Shown piece by piece: positions 8,837 through 18,787 of a stretch of 64,000 nucleotides of DNA. How positions within the stretch are numbered: the first letter of the stretch is position 1; each line of letters begins with the position of its first letter. Under the pieces are notes generated by a model. The model was not told where the DNA came from. It ran no database searches and saw only the letters and a program-made list of their open reading frames with translations. A program made the translations under genes and the position numbers. The stretch comes from Shewanella aestuarii (GTDB lineage Bacteria; Pseudomonadota; Gammaproteobacteria; Enterobacterales; Shewanellaceae), in assembly GCF_011765625.1 (NCBI RefSeq), contig NZ_CP050313.1, forward strand, positions 3,778,501 through 3,842,500. Direction: 5' to 3'.

Positions 8837-9295
8837 ATGATCGCCAAATTGAAACAATTTCTTCAATCACACTCACAAGCTATCAGCCCTGAAGACAAAG
8901 CCAAACAGCTTAATTTAGCCGCAGCAACATTATTGCTTGAAGTGGTTTATGCCGATGAAACCTTCAATCAGTTCGAAATTGAGCTACTGCCACAAATGTT
9001 GATGGATACCTTAGGGACCTCTCAAACTCAGGCCCAAGAATTAATTGCTGAGGCTACCAAAGTGCGCGGTAATGCTACGTCCTTATTTGAATTTACCGCT
9101 GAAATTAACGAGCAATTTAGCTTAGAAGAAAAACAGCAATTATTGCTAGCCATGTGGCGTCTAGCTTATGCAGATGGTGAATTGTCGCAATATGAAGACC
9201 AAATCATTCGCCGCACCTCAGATTTACTTTATCTCAAGCACAGCGAACTGATTCAAATGCGTAATATTGCTATTCAGCAAACAACCTCTGATTAA
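8837..9295 (+). CDS. TerB-like (tellurite-resistance fold) protein
   Basis: A 152-residue all-helical protein of the TerB-like superfamily. Two repeated acidic motifs are visible: LLEVVYADETFNQFEIELL near residue 36 and RLAYADGELSQYEDQIIRR near residue 115. The paired Asp/Glu residues are thought to bind a metal. No signal peptide is seen, so it should be cytoplasmic. The ribosome site is GAGGGG. Despite the family name, nothing in the context links it to tellurite. Confidence 0.85.
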   Translation: MIAKLKQFLQSHSQAISPEDKAKQLNLAAATLLLEVVYADETFNQFEIELLPQMLMDTLGTSQTQAQELIAEATKVRGNATSLFEFTAEINEQFSLEEKQQLLLAMWRLAYADGELSQYEDQIIRRTSDLLYLKHSELIQMRNIAIQQTTSD

Positions 9296-9347
9296 TCATC
9301 ATAAAGGCTAATTAGGTTGATTTTAAGCTCAAAAAATCAGCTTAACA

Positions 9348-10627
9348 CTAGATTTGCTGCACTGTTTTACGCTGCAAGTGCGTCTTTTGCCACCACATGA
9401 ATGGCGCAATAATCGCGACCAATATCATGGCATAAAGCATGTTATCTGCCAGCGCGATACCTAGCCCAATACAAAAAACACAGCTTGTTAGCACCAACAG
9501 CCAATAGCGCTTGCTGAGCAATTTAAGCGCTGACAGCATGGTTAATAGGTAAATAATCACAAACACGCCATTACTCCAAGCAATCAGCTTTTCTAAATCT
9601 TGGCCGCTAAAAAAAGTCAGTATAATGACCACAGCCATCGCACCTAAAATAGCAAACAGTGCTCTAAAAGGCACACCGTGTTGATTTAACTTATCAAAGT
9701 AACTTGGCAAAATACCTTCTTTACTAAAGCTCCACAACAAACGAGACGCACTCGCAGCATACACATTCACAGTCGCTAAACCACTGGCAATTCCTAAAAT
9801 GCCAATAACTTTAGCGCCATAACCCTGTAAAAAACTTTCATTAAGCAAATAATCAAAAGCGCTGATCATCGCCACTCCGCTTTTGTCTGTTGGTACCATT
9901 AACAATAAAAACGTACAAGCAAGGTAGATAACCCCACTAGCGCAGTGCCCATCAAAATGGCCGGTAGCATGTCTTTTTGTGGGTGGCGAAAATCTCCGGC
10001 TAAATGGGTCATGGCTTCAATCCCCAAAAAGCTCCAAAATCCAATCCCCATAGCTAACATCACAGTACTCACTTGCGGATGACTAGCTTGATTGAACGAC
10101 TCTAGTTGATCTGCATTAAGCCCACTTGCGCCAAATAATAATGCCACCACAAAGACTATTGCCAAGGTTAAACCAAACTGTAACTTAGCAGAGACTTGAA
10201 TACCGCGGATATTGAGCAGCAATAGCATTAACACAACCAATAGCTCAGCGACCAATTGCCAGCCATTTTGCAGTGACACTAAGGCGTTCATAAATTGAAA
10301 TGTCATTAAAATTGCGGCTGGCGCACCAATAGGGATCACCAATAAAAAAATTAATCCAATGGTGCGTCCAGCAGTTTGACCAAAGGCCTTTTCAACAAAA
10401 TAAGCCGGCCCAGCAGCATGAGGAAAACGCCCCGCGAGCAAACCAAACACTAAGGCAACGGGCAAAATAGCCACAGTTAAAATTAACCAAGCTAGTAAGG
10501 CGCCCGAGTCGGCTACCGCAATGGTCATTTGCGGTAAAATAAATACCCCTGTACCCAACAAGGTAGTAGCCATTAATCCGGCGCCTTGCCAGCGGCCGAT
10601 CGTTGCAGTTATTTGATTCATTCTCAT
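9348..10627 (-). pseudogene. yjeH: APC-superfamily amino-acid exporter (YjeH-like), frameshifted as sequenced
   Basis: Two overlapping frames (10627-9899 and 9905-9348) together make one APC transporter of 426 residues, similar in length and style to E. coli YjeH, an exporter of methionine and branched-chain amino acids. The first helix has LLGTGVFILPQ; later helices include GIGFWSFLGIEAMTHLAGDF. The frame breaks at the four-base C run at 9932-9935 on the plus strand. One more base joins ALVG to VIYLACTFLLLMVP and restores a continuous membrane segment. It is divergent from an Lrp-type regulator, a common arrangement for amino-acid exporters. No second lesion is seen, so an assembly error is quite possible. 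Confidence 0.82.
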
Positions 10628-10708
10628 GCCCAGTAGTGTTATCTTGCCCTAGTATAAATTGCCTTTTGATTACATTCTGCGAAATGTTATCGCCAAGTTG
10701 CGCGCAAT

Positions 10709-10755
10709 GTCCGACATTTTGCCGGACTTTACAAACAATACCGCCAAAATGACGG
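10709..10755. promoter_or_regulatory. Candidate Lrp-type operator between the exporter and its regulator
   Basis: A 14-base block (10712-10725, CGACATTTTGCCGG) and a following block (10741-10755, CCGCCAAAATGACGG) are near-perfect inverted copies. The first is also the centre of a small palindrome, GTCCG...CGGAC, at 10709-10727. The pair lies just before the regulator start, where a dimeric Lrp/AsnC regulator would bind. Assignment is inferred. Confidence 0.5.
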
Positions 10756-10775
10756 CATTGAATATGGAACTAAAT

Positions 10776-11261
10776 ATGGACAAGTTTGATAAGGCCATCA
10801 TTAATCAATTGCGTCACAATGCACGCCAAAGTGTTTCAACTATTGCGGAACAGGTCAACTTATCCCGCAGTGCAGTTACCGACAGAATTAAAAAGCTCGA
10901 AAGTAATAGGGTAATTCGTGGGTATCTGGTACTACTGAGTGAGTCTCAAAAAGCGGTCGTCTCGGCGTATTTTGAAATTCAACATCAATGTGCCCGTTGT
11001 GCAGATGTGGTACATGTTTTTCACACAATCCCCGAAATTATTTCTTGTCATGGCATAACCGGCGAGATGGATTTGCTGGTTTATGTACGCTGTGAGTCAA
11101 TGCAACGTTTGCATGAAATACGTGAACATATTGATGCACAGGACGATATTATCAAAGTGAACTCCCCCGCGACATCGCTTCGCTCGGATCACCAGGTTTT
11201 CTCGACAGATTCGATAAAAACCCATGTGGTACTCAGTGAATGGATTAACAATCACCCTTAA
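10776..11261 (+). CDS. Lrp/AsnC-family transcriptional regulator
   Basis: An Lrp-type regulator of 161 residues. The N-terminal winged helix reads MDKFDKAIINQLRHNAR, followed by VSTIAEQVNLSRSAVTDRIKKLE. A C-terminal RAM domain (GITGEMDLLVYVRCES) should bind an amino acid. The frame opens at 10659, but that extension is unlike the family. The ATG at 10776 fits, with GGAA eight bases upstream; ATG 10764 is a close alternative. It is divergent from the YjeH-like exporter and probably controls it through the inverted repeats at 10709-10755. Confidence 0.87.
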   Translation: MDKFDKAIINQLRHNARQSVSTIAEQVNLSRSAVTDRIKKLESNRVIRGYLVLLSESQKAVVSAYFEIQHQCARCADVVHVFHTIPEIISCHGITGEMDLLVYVRCESMQRLHEIREHIDAQDDIIKVNSPATSLRSDHQVFSTDSIKTHVVLSEWINNHP

Positions 11262-11285
11262 GTTGAATCTGAATGATTTCCCCTA

Positions 11286-11315
11286 AAAACAAAAACCAGT
11301 CATATAAATGACTGG
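11286..11315 (-). terminator. Rho-independent terminator after the HDOD gene
   Basis: A perfect eight-base-pair stem CCAGTCAT/ATGACTGG with a four-base loop at 11296-11315. On the minus strand it is followed by a T-rich tract (TTTTTGTTTTT). It serves the HDOD gene, and the stem may also slow reading from the Lrp gene. Confidence 0.8.
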
Positions 11316-11340
11316 CCTGATGATTCATATGGCTCAAACA

Positions 11341-12171
11341 TTAAGCTAATTGCTGCCCTATCTCTAGGCCTTTACCACGTAAATCAATCAGTTTGTCCGT
11401 TAAGCCAGACATATCCATTTTAATAATACCGGCTTTATTAGCAAGCACAGCCAGCCAAGCAGTGAAAGGCTCTTCACCACGGTCATCATCCCAATGGGTG
11501 AAAATTTGATTCGACAAATAAATTATCACGGCTAATTTTGAAGCTGGCTCGGCCAATAAAGGATTACGCTGAAACTCAATACCCGCAACTAAAGAGGGCG
11601 CGAATTTCCAGTTGTTTGCCAATAATGCGCCCACTGATGGCGAATCAAACCCCAGTAGCTTAGTTTCTAAATCTTGCGTGTCGCCCCCCTGCTCAGCCGC
11701 GGCACGAATTTGTGCAGCTAAAGAGGGCTCAACCGTTGCAATTAACAAATCACCAATGCGATGCAATATACCGCAGGTAAATGCCTCGTCAGGTCCGACA
11801 CCACAGCGTTTAGCCAACTCTTGACTATATAAAGCCACTTCAAAGGTTTCTCCCCAAAAAGCCGCTAAATCAATACCCTCAACTTTAGGAATAGCGCCAA
11901 CAACAGCGGAGGCTATCACTAGGGTACGCAATGTTTGCATTCCTAAGCGGATCACTGCATCCTCAATCGAGCCCACTTCACGACTGCGACCAAAATGGGC
12001 TGAGTTAGCTAAACGCAGCACCCGCGCGCTAATTAATGGATCTTGAGCCACTTTGGCAGAAATACTTCTTATCGAACTGCTTTCATCATTTACAGCTTCT
12101 AATAATTCACTAATTGCTTTAGGTAAGCGAGGTAACTCATCAACTCTATTTAACAATGCCGCAGACTGCAT
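11341..12171 (-). CDS. HDOD-domain signalling protein
   Basis: A 276-residue protein that is almost wholly an HDOD domain, an HD-related fold found in bacterial signalling proteins. Seen are LPRLPKAISELLEAVNDE at the start, the core DPLISARVLRLANSAHFG near residue 45, and IRLGMQTLRTLVIAS. The HD catalytic residues are not conserved; the family is generally regarded as regulatory or scaffolding. The frame opens at a TTG at 12195, but ATG 12171 has AAGGAG seven bases upstream. Single gene with its own terminator. The 230 bases to menD hold no gene. Confidence 0.85.
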   Translation of the reverse strand: MQSAALLNRVDELPRLPKAISELLEAVNDESSSIRSISAKVAQDPLISARVLRLANSAHFGRSREVGSIEDAVIRLGMQTLRTLVIASAVVGAIPKVEGIDLAAFWGETFEVALYSQELAKRCGVGPDEAFTCGILHRIGDLLIATVEPSLAAQIRAAAEQGGDTQDLETKLLGFDSPSVGALLANNWKFAPSLVAGIEFQRNPLLAEPASKLAVIIYLSNQIFTHWDDDRGEEPFTAWLAVLANKAGIIKMDMSGLTDKLIDLRGKGLEIGQQLA

Positions 12172-12402
12172 ATCTGTTCTCCTTGTTGTATCCAAACAAC
12201 CTTTCCAATAGCACGCTTACTTAAAATTGTTCAGTTAATAGATTTATACAAATCCTATAACTAACATTAGCACAACAAAAATACAGTCAACTGATTTTTT
12301 ACTGAATTTTGTAGATGAACAATTTATGACATCTTTCAAATAAATAACGCTTAAATCTTAGATATAGCCATCGCTAAAGGTTACACTTAAACAGATTTTT
12401 TA

Positions 12403-14160
12403 ATGCAGGTAAGTCTTGATATGCAACAGCAGAGCAGTGCCGATATAAACCTATTATGGGGTCAGTTGATCCTAGAAGAATTAACCCGTTTAGGGGTTAA
12501 ACATGTGTGCATGGCACCGGGGTCCCGTTCAACCCCATTAACCCTAGCCGCAGCGGCGCAAACATCATTAACTCGTCATGTTCATTTTGATGAACGTGGC
12601 CTAGGTTTTATGGCCTTAGGATTAGCCAAAGCAACTAATGCACCTGTGGCAATCATTACCACCTCAGGAACAGCAGTTGCCAATTTATATCCAGCCATTG
12701 TTGAGGCATGGTTAACCCATGTGCCTTTAATTGTATTGTCAGGCGACCGCCCTAGCGAATTAATTGATTGTGGTGCGAATCAAGCTATTATCCAGCCAGC
12801 AATTTTTGCTAATTATGCTGCACAAGTTAACTTACCTACACCAGACTTAGCCTTTCCAGCCAGTGCATTACTGACAACGATTGACCAAGCTATCAGCCAA
12901 CATCGCCAGCCAGTGCACATTAACTGCATGTATCGTGAACCTTTTTACCCCAATAAAGTCACGAGTTTGCCGCAAACGTTAAAGCAGGCTCCTGTGGTTA
13001 TTGAGCAATACTTAACACCAATAAGAGCTTGGCTAAATCATCGACATCCTTACAGTTTGTACCACCCACAACAGGGCGCGGTGTTACCGACGGATGACAG
13101 CCTGAAGCGCTTTGCTCATGGTAAAGGGGTCATCGTAGTCGGTACATTGTCACCACAAGATAAGCCTGAACAAATTATCGACTTAGCCCAAAAGTTAGCG
13201 TGGCCGATTGTGGTCGATGCCCAGTCACAATTGCGTCAACATTCCAGCGTGATAGGCCATGTTGATCAACTGCTACTTAACCCCAAAGCCGCCAAATTAC
13301 TTGAGCAGGCCGACAGGGTGTTAGTGTTTGGTGGCCGCTTTATTTCTAAACGCCTAATCAACTTTTTGGCCAACCAAACATGGCATTGCTACTGGCAGGT
13401 ATTGCCTAGCGCAAGCCGTTTAGATCCTAGCCATCAAAGCAAACAGATTTGGCAAACCAGTGTTAGCAATTTTAGTGCGTTGAACTGGCCTCGTTCGTCT
13501 AGCGCAGACTGGGGGATAGCGCTACTCAAACACAATGAAGTATTAGAAGCTTTATTTGAGCAACATATTGACCAAACACACTTTGGAGAAGCGCAAACCA
13601 TTCGCTGGGTGGCGAAACAGCAAAGCGCCGAACATATATTGTTTATAGGTAACAGCTTGCCCATCCGCTTATACGACATGTACGCTCCAATTGGACCTGC
13701 ATTACCTCAAATTTATACCAACCGTGGTGCATCAGGCATTGATGGCATTATTGCCACCAGCGCAGGAATAGCACTCGATCAACAACGGCCAATGACCCTG
13801 ATCATTGGGGATATTTCTTGTTTACACGATATCAATTCATTGGCCATGTTAAAGCAAGTTACCAGCCCGTATGTGTTGATTGTATTAAATAACGATGGCG
13901 GCAATATTTTTAACTTGTTGCCCGTACCAACAGAAGAACTCAGAGCTGACTTTTATCGTTTATCACACGGATTAGAATTTGGTTATGGCGCAGCCATGTT
14001 CGGCTTAGCTTACAGGCAGGTTGACGATTTACAGTCACTCACCGAAGCCTACCAAGAAGCAATGGAGTTTAATTATGCCAGCGTGATTGAGGTGAATGTC
14101 AGCCCAAATCAAGCTAGCGATCAAATCAGCCAAATCAGTCAATGGGTGAGACAACACTAA
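12403..14160 (+). CDS. menD: SEPHCHC synthase (menaquinone biosynthesis)
   Basis: A thiamine-diphosphate enzyme of 585 residues, the usual MenD length. It joins isochorismate and 2-oxoglutarate to make SEPHCHC, the first committed step to menaquinone. Visible are [17 protein letters not shown] near residue 36, the ThDP glutamate region [30 protein letters not shown], and the metal/ThDP motif from [12 protein letters not shown] to NNDGGNIF. The start could be ATG 12403 or 12421; no decisive ribosome site favours either. It overlaps menH by one base (TAATG). Menaquinone supports anaerobic respiration in such organisms. Confidence 0.95.
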   Translation: MQVSLDMQQQSSADINLLWGQLILEELTRLGVKHVCMAPGSRSTPLTLAAAAQTSLTRHVHFDERGLGFMALGLAKATNAPVAIITTSGTAVANLYPAIVEAWLTHVPLIVLSGDRPSELIDCGANQAIIQPAIFANYAAQVNLPTPDLAFPASALLTTIDQAISQHRQPVHINCMYREPFYPNKVTSLPQTLKQAPVVIEQYLTPIRAWLNHRHPYSLYHPQQGAVLPTDDSLKRFAHGKGVIVVGTLSPQDKPEQIIDLAQKLAWPIVVDAQSQLRQHSSVIGHVDQLLLNPKAAKLLEQADRVLVFGGRFISKRLINFLANQTWHCYWQVLPSASRLDPSHQSKQIWQTSVSNFSALNWPRSSSADWGIALLKHNEVLEALFEQHIDQTHFGEAQTIRWVAKQQSAEHILFIGNSLPIRLYDMYAPIGPALPQIYTNRGASGIDGIIATSAGIALDQQRPMTLIIGDISCLHDINSLAMLKQVTSPYVLIVLNNDGGNIFNLLPVPTEELRADFYRLSHGLEFGYGAAMFGLAYRQVDDLQSLTEAYQEAMEFNYASVIEVNVSPNQASDQISQISQWVRQH

Positions 14161-14951
14161 TGACCGCAATTAACCGCTTCGGTAATCCAGATTTACCCGC
14201 CATGGTTTTTTTGCATGGTTTTATGGGAGCAAAAGATGATTGGCAAGCACTCATGCCAATCTTAAGCCAACATTATCATTGTATCTGTTTAGATTTACCC
14301 GGCCATGGCAGTAATCATTTGCCGCTGCCTACCCCTGGGTTTATGGCTAGTGCACAAGATATTGTTGATAAAGTAACTCAACTGGGTTACCAACAATTTC
14401 ATTTAGTGGGTTATTCATTAGGCGGGCGTATCGCTTTGCACATTGCCAAGTTCTACCCAAAATCATTATTAAGTTTAACCTTAGAATCGGCGCATCCTGG
14501 GCTAAAAACCGCGACAGAAAAACAACAACGCCAACTAAGTGATAAGCAGTGGGCAGATAAGTTGATACACATGCCATTGCCACAGTTTTTATCCCAGTGG
14601 TACCAACAAGCCGTGTTTGCGGATTTAACGGCACAGCAACGGCAACAACTGATTGAAAAGCGCCAGTGGAATAATCCGCAGCAATTACAACAATGTTATC
14701 TAGCAACTTCATTAAGCTTGCAGCAAGATTGCCGCGATGTATTGAGTCAATTACCTTGCCCAAGCTTTTTTATTGCCGGAGAGCATGACCATAAATTTCA
14801 AGCACTCGCTAAAGATTGGCAACAGCACTTAGCCAGTACGTCAACCCAGTTACAGTTATCGATAATTAACGGCGTGGGTCACAATATTCATGCAATGCAG
14901 CCGCAAGTGTTCAGTGACAGGTTATTATCTTTGCTTAACCCTGAGCATTAA
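14160..14951 (+). CDS. menH: SHCHC synthase (alpha/beta hydrolase, menaquinone biosynthesis)
   Basis: An alpha/beta-hydrolase-fold lyase of 263 residues that removes pyruvate from SEPHCHC to give SHCHC. The triad is visible: Ser86 in GYSLGGR, Asp210 in GEHDHKF and His241 in GVGHNIH; the oxyanion region is FLHGFMG. The start is taken as the ATG overlapping the menD stop (TAATG); an in-frame ATG at 14142 would add six residues inside menD. Translational coupling with menD is likely. A deleted MITE-like copy follows before menC. Confidence 0.92.
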   Translation: MTAINRFGNPDLPAMVFLHGFMGAKDDWQALMPILSQHYHCICLDLPGHGSNHLPLPTPGFMASAQDIVDKVTQLGYQQFHLVGYSLGGRIALHIAKFYPKSLLSLTLESAHPGLKTATEKQQRQLSDKQWADKLIHMPLPQFLSQWYQQAVFADLTAQQRQQLIEKRQWNNPQQLQQCYLATSLSLQQDCRDVLSQLPCPSFFIAGEHDHKFQALAKDWQQHLASTSTQLQLSIINGVGHNIHAMQPQVFSDRLLSLLNPEH

Positions 14952-14978
14952 GCAGACGCCAACTTACTTAGGCAGGTT

Positions 14979-15082
14979 ATATCAATCACAGTAAATAAGT
15001 GGACAGAAATAGCAGAGGAAAATGCCTTTTTATCCGGTATTTTCACAAGCTAGCATGACCCGTAATTTATTAGGGTTGGTAT
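14979..15082. repeat. MITE-like repeat, copy 2 (core deleted)
   Basis: A 104-bp derivative of the 162-bp element. Both inverted ends are present (ATATCAATC and GTTGGTAT), but about 58 bp of the palindromic core is missing, from just after AAAATGC to just before the ATTTTCACAAGCTAG block. It lies between menH and menC and fills most of their 150-bp gap. Confidence 0.82.
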
Positions 15083-15101
15083 TATTTAAGAGAACAAATT
15101 T

Positions 15102-16148
15102 ATGCCAATGATCACCGCATTTGAGCTTTATCAATATCAAATTGATTTAACCCCGCCCTTACCTGTTGCTAAACAGCGCATTGACCATCGCCTTGGGTTC
15201 ATTGTCATCATGATGTTAGATGACAAACATCAGGCTTTTGCTGAAATATCCCCACTGACAGGCATTGATATTGAAGGTTTACCATTAACAGGTTTTAGCA
15301 CTGAAACCCAAGAGCAGGTCAAAGCTGAGCTATTACAGATTAAAAACCAACTCGTGCAGCAGCCATTATCGCAACTCACCAAGTTAATTGAACAAAACAG
15401 CCGTTTTACCGGACAGCAGAGGCAGTTTGCCTCTATTCAATTTGGGTTAAGTGTCCTTGCGGCAAAATGCCAACAACAACTCCCCGCTCGCCAGCTGCCT
15501 CAGGCGGCCATTCCATTACTGTATTGTGGTTTAACCCAAACTGAAATTGATAACAAACTTGCGGATTTAGAGCATATACACAGCGTCAAAATAAAAGTGG
15601 CACAAACCGATATGCAAAGTGAAATTGCATTTGTGCATCAAGTTTTAGCTCGCAAGCCCGAGTTAACCTTAAGATTAGATGCCAATTGTGGCTTTACTCC
15701 TGAACAGGCTATCGACTTTTTAGCCTGCTTGCCCAAACAGCAAATTGAGTACATTGAAGAACCTTGCATTCACAGCAAAGACAATCAGGTGGTCTATAAC
15801 CAACTAGGCATAAAATATGCCTTAGATGAGAGCTTATTAGCAGCAGATATTGACTATCAAGCCTTACTCAAAACGCAACCGGGTATTGGTGCTTTAATTT
15901 TAAAACCTATGTTAATTGGCTCACTCGACTTGCTACAAGATATCGTCACCGAAGCCGAACATTGCAATGTGCGTTGCATTTTAAGCTCCAGCCTTGAAAG
16001 CGACGTTGGCATTGACGACCTTAGGTTAATTAGCCAAGCGTTAACACCAGATAACCCACCAGGGCTTGATACATTAAGCGCTTTTAATCAGCAATTACGT
16101 TTAGCCGATGGCTCACTTGACATGACACTTTTAAAAATCATTCAATAA
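15102..16148 (+). CDS. menC: o-succinylbenzoate synthase (menaquinone biosynthesis)
   Basis: An enolase-superfamily enzyme of 348 residues that dehydrates SHCHC to o-succinylbenzoate. The catalytic KxK is at 163-165 (SVKIKVAQ). Metal ligands are D193 (RLDANCGF), E220 (YIEEPC) and D242 (ALDESL); the second catalytic lysine is K268 (LILKPM). The start is ATG 15102, with ATG 15108 two codons on as an alternative. It is separated from menH by a repeat copy, so it may rely on read-through or its own promoter. menE follows after 55 bases. Confidence 0.93.
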   Translation: MPMITAFELYQYQIDLTPPLPVAKQRIDHRLGFIVIMMLDDKHQAFAEISPLTGIDIEGLPLTGFSTETQEQVKAELLQIKNQLVQQPLSQLTKLIEQNSRFTGQQRQFASIQFGLSVLAAKCQQQLPARQLPQAAIPLLYCGLTQTEIDNKLADLEHIHSVKIKVAQTDMQSEIAFVHQVLARKPELTLRLDANCGFTPEQAIDFLACLPKQQIEYIEEPCIHSKDNQVVYNQLGIKYALDESLLAADIDYQALLKTQPGIGALILKPMLIGSLDLLQDIVTEAEHCNVRCILSSSLESDVGIDDLRLISQALTPDNPPGLDTLSAFNQQLRLADGSLDMTLLKIIQ

Positions 16149-16203
16149 CCCTAAAGACTCTACGCCTGACAAAAGCATCTTAGTTAATCACAAGGTACTC
16201 GTT

Positions 16204-17739
16204 ATGATGTTAACCCCCTTGCAGCAAGCTGCAATGACAACGCCCGATCATTCGGCACTTATCATCAACGGCCACCGCCAAAGCTATCAAAGCTGGGCGC
16301 AAGAAGTGCAGCAGCTGGCAGCGGTGTTACATGCAAAAGGGTTAACCCAAGGCAGTCTTGTTGGGGTCATTATTCCTATCCCATCGGCAAACAACGCCAG
16401 TACTCATCAACATCATTCAATCGCTGAACAAACCAAGCAAGTGATTAGTTTGTATTGGGCTTGCTGTGAAATCGGCGCGATATTTTTCCCTCTCAATGGC
16501 CGATTTGCCCAAAGCCAAATTAACCAACTACTTAACCGCTTTAATATTGGTTATCTGTGGGCAAGCGATAGCCAATTAAGCCAGCTAAAAGCGACATTAA
16601 ATTCCAGTATCACCTTGCTAAACTCAGCAGAAATGGCCTTTCAAACTCAGCCACACTTCACCACAAGCAGCTTGACGGCCAACAAAATAAACCCACATTT
16701 ACCCGCCAATGTCATTTTAACCTCAGGCTCAAGCGGTACCCCAAAGGCTGCGGTGCATTCACTGCTCAATCATATTGTCAGCGCCCAAGGCTCAAGCCGC
16801 GCGATACCATTAGCGGCTGATCATCGCTGGTTATTGTCTTTGCCCTTATTTCATATTGGTGGCCTAGCCATTGTTAATCGCTGCGCCTTAGCCAGTGCAA
16901 CCCTTGTATTACAATCAGATAGCCAAACATTAGCCGAGCAAATGATTAGCGATGCAATCACCCATGTGTCTATGGTGCCAACTCAAGCAATCCAAATGAT
17001 CAACCACACACCGGATGCATTAAACCAAGTAAAAGCCTTGCTATTAGGCGGCGGGGTGATTGAAAGCTCACTGATTTCACAACTTAAGCAGCAAGGTATT
17101 CATGCTTACACCAGCTACGGTATGACCGAGATGAGCTCGCAAATCACCACAGCCAAAGCCAATTTACAGCAGCATCATGGACGGCCATTATCGGGGCGAC
17201 AGCTTAAATTAGTCGATGGCGTAATTTGGGTTAAAGGCGAGTGCTTGTTTCAAGGCTATTTAAGCTTTGAAGCAAAATCAAAAAGCTATCAAATACATCT
17301 GCCAGTTGATGAGCAAGGTTGGTTTTGCACCCATGATCGCGGCCAGTTGAATGACAAAGGCCAGCTAACCTTACTGGGCCGTGCCGACAATATGTTTATC
17401 TGCGGCGGTGAAAATATTCAACCAGAAGAAGTCGAATCGGTATTACTGCAACACCCTTTAGTTAATCAGGCCATTGTATTTGGCCAAGCTGATGCCAAGT
17501 TTGGCCTGCTGCCTGCCGCCATTATCGGCTATAACACCACTGATTTGCCGACAGATATTGAACAACAACTGGCACAGATGGTCAGCCAACAACTAGCCAG
17601 CTTTAAAAGACCAAGACAGTTTTTCAATTGGCCAGCCATCGCCACTCAAGGATTGAAAATCAACCGTAAACAGATGATAGCCGCAGTGTCTTCTCATCAC
17701 TTAGCTGACAAAGATACACCACAAAGTCACCACGACTAA
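16204..17739 (+). CDS. menE: o-succinylbenzoate-CoA ligase (menaquinone biosynthesis)
   Basis: An ANL-family acyl-CoA synthetase of 511 residues that activates o-succinylbenzoate with ATP and CoA. The P-loop-like motif LTSGSSGTPKAAVHS lies near residue 175, the A5-type motif YTSYGMTEMSSQ near 302, the hinge GRADNMFICGGENIQPEEVE near 395, and the C-terminal lysine region GLKINRKQM near 485. It is last in the men set and its stop overlaps the 3' end of the convergent DUF1275 gene by four bases. Confidence 0.93.
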   Translation: MMLTPLQQAAMTTPDHSALIINGHRQSYQSWAQEVQQLAAVLHAKGLTQGSLVGVIIPIPSANNASTHQHHSIAEQTKQVISLYWACCEIGAIFFPLNGRFAQSQINQLLNRFNIGYLWASDSQLSQLKATLNSSITLLNSAEMAFQTQPHFTTSSLTANKINPHLPANVILTSGSSGTPKAAVHSLLNHIVSAQGSSRAIPLAADHRWLLSLPLFHIGGLAIVNRCALASATLVLQSDSQTLAEQMISDAITHVSMVPTQAIQMINHTPDALNQVKALLLGGGVIESSLISQLKQQGIHAYTSYGMTEMSSQITTAKANLQQHHGRPLSGRQLKLVDGVIWVKGECLFQGYLSFEAKSKSYQIHLPVDEQGWFCTHDRGQLNDKGQLTLLGRADNMFICGGENIQPEEVESVLLQHPLVNQAIVFGQADAKFGLLPAAIIGYNTTDLPTDIEQQLAQMVSQQLASFKRPRQFFNWPAIATQGLKINRKQMIAAVSSHHLADKDTPQSHHD

Positions 17740-18398
17740 TGGCCCACTTTAGCGTTATAGATAGAATATGATAATGCTAAAAGCATACAAATTAAGGCTG
17801 GGATAAATAACGCATTAAAGTGAAATAGGCTAAATAAAAAAGCGCCACACGTGCCGCCCAAAGTAAAGCCGACAATGATTAATAAAAATAATAGCGCCTT
17901 TCTTTTATCAAATTGCTCTCCACGTAACTTTGCACCCAACATGATACCTAAATCGGTAAAAATCCCGGTTACATGGGTGGTTCTGATCACCGCGCCACTG
18001 TAAGTGGTTGCCAATGCATTTTGCAGTCCACACGCAGCGGAAGCAAAATAATGGCCGCTCATAGAATCTTTACTCAAAAAGTAAATCGCGCCCAATATCA
18101 ATATTGCCTCTAACAAGAGCAAGCCAGAGTAATTACGTCCTAGCCGTAACGCCCCGCCGCGCAAAAAGAACCCTGAAACCGCAGCTCCCACAAGAAAACT
18201 AAGCAAAATCATTGCAAAATAAAAAACATCGCTGAAGGTTGAGTTAACCATTCCCGTGCCGAGCAAGGTAGCAGTACCCGATAAATGTGAAATGGATTGA
18301 TGCTTAAAACCTAACAAACCAATGGCGTTAATTAAGCCTGCCACCAAGGCAAGTAAAAACGATCCATATTCGACCCAGCGGGGCAACTTTGAAATCAC
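17736..18398 (-). CDS. DUF1275 (YoaK-like) membrane protein
   Basis: A membrane protein of 220 residues with about six helices, of the DUF1275/YoaK family. Typical parts are LALVAGLINAIGLLGF near the start, HLSGTATLLG, ASAACGLQNALATTYSGAVIRTTHVTGIFTDLG near residue 118, and a final hydrophobic hairpin. No transport substrate is established for the family. It is convergent with menE and overlaps its last four bases, so the two transcripts are complementary at their ends. Confidence 0.85.
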   Translation of the reverse strand: MISKLPRWVEYGSFLLALVAGLINAIGLLGFKHQSISHLSGTATLLGTGMVNSTFSDVFYFAMILLSFLVGAAVSGFFLRGGALRLGRNYSGLLLLEAILILGAIYFLSKDSMSGHYFASAACGLQNALATTYSGAVIRTTHVTGIFTDLGIMLGAKLRGEQFDKRKALLFLLIIVGFTLGGTCGAFLFSLFHFNALFIPALICMLLALSYSIYNAKVGH

Positions 18399-18539
18399 AA
18401 ACAGTCCTTAAGAAGCTAGAATACTGAGCAAATTATAGATAATAACAACGGCATAGCCATTAAGTGACACCAACAGCCATACTATAGCAAGTGTTATAAA
18501 TAACAGGTCAATCTGACTTGTGAACTCTATGGCGCGCCA

Positions 18540-18770
18540 CTAAATCCAAGCGGCCAATTGCTCCTTAGTGGGAACACTGCCTTTGTGAACCACTTTATCA
18601 TCCACCACCACTGCCGGGGTACTCATGACTCCATAAGCCATAATTTGTGCCGCATCGGTGACTTTTTCAATATTAACCATCACTGATTTTTCATCGGCAA
18701 GGGTTTGCACTAGTTGTGCAGTTTCAAGACACTTTTTACAACCTGAACCTAAAATTTTAATGGTTTTCAT
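18540..18770 (-). CDS. Small thioredoxin-fold protein (redox-active disulfide protein)
   Basis: A 76-residue thioredoxin-like protein with the CxxC pair in GSGCKKCLET (residues 8-17) and the cis-Pro motif MSTPAVVVDD near residue 50. Proteins of this size and style commonly accompany DUF318/ArsP-type permeases, as here: the permease gene is 17 bases upstream on the same strand. It is cytoplasmic (no signal peptide) and probably works with the permease, perhaps handling a thiol-reactive metal or metalloid; that is inference. Confidence 0.85.
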   Translation of the reverse strand: MKTIKILGSGCKKCLETAQLVQTLADEKSVMVNIEKVTDAAQIMAYGVMSTPAVVVDDKVVHKGSVPTKEQLAAWI

Positions 18771-18787
18771 AATGCAGCCTCAATCAA

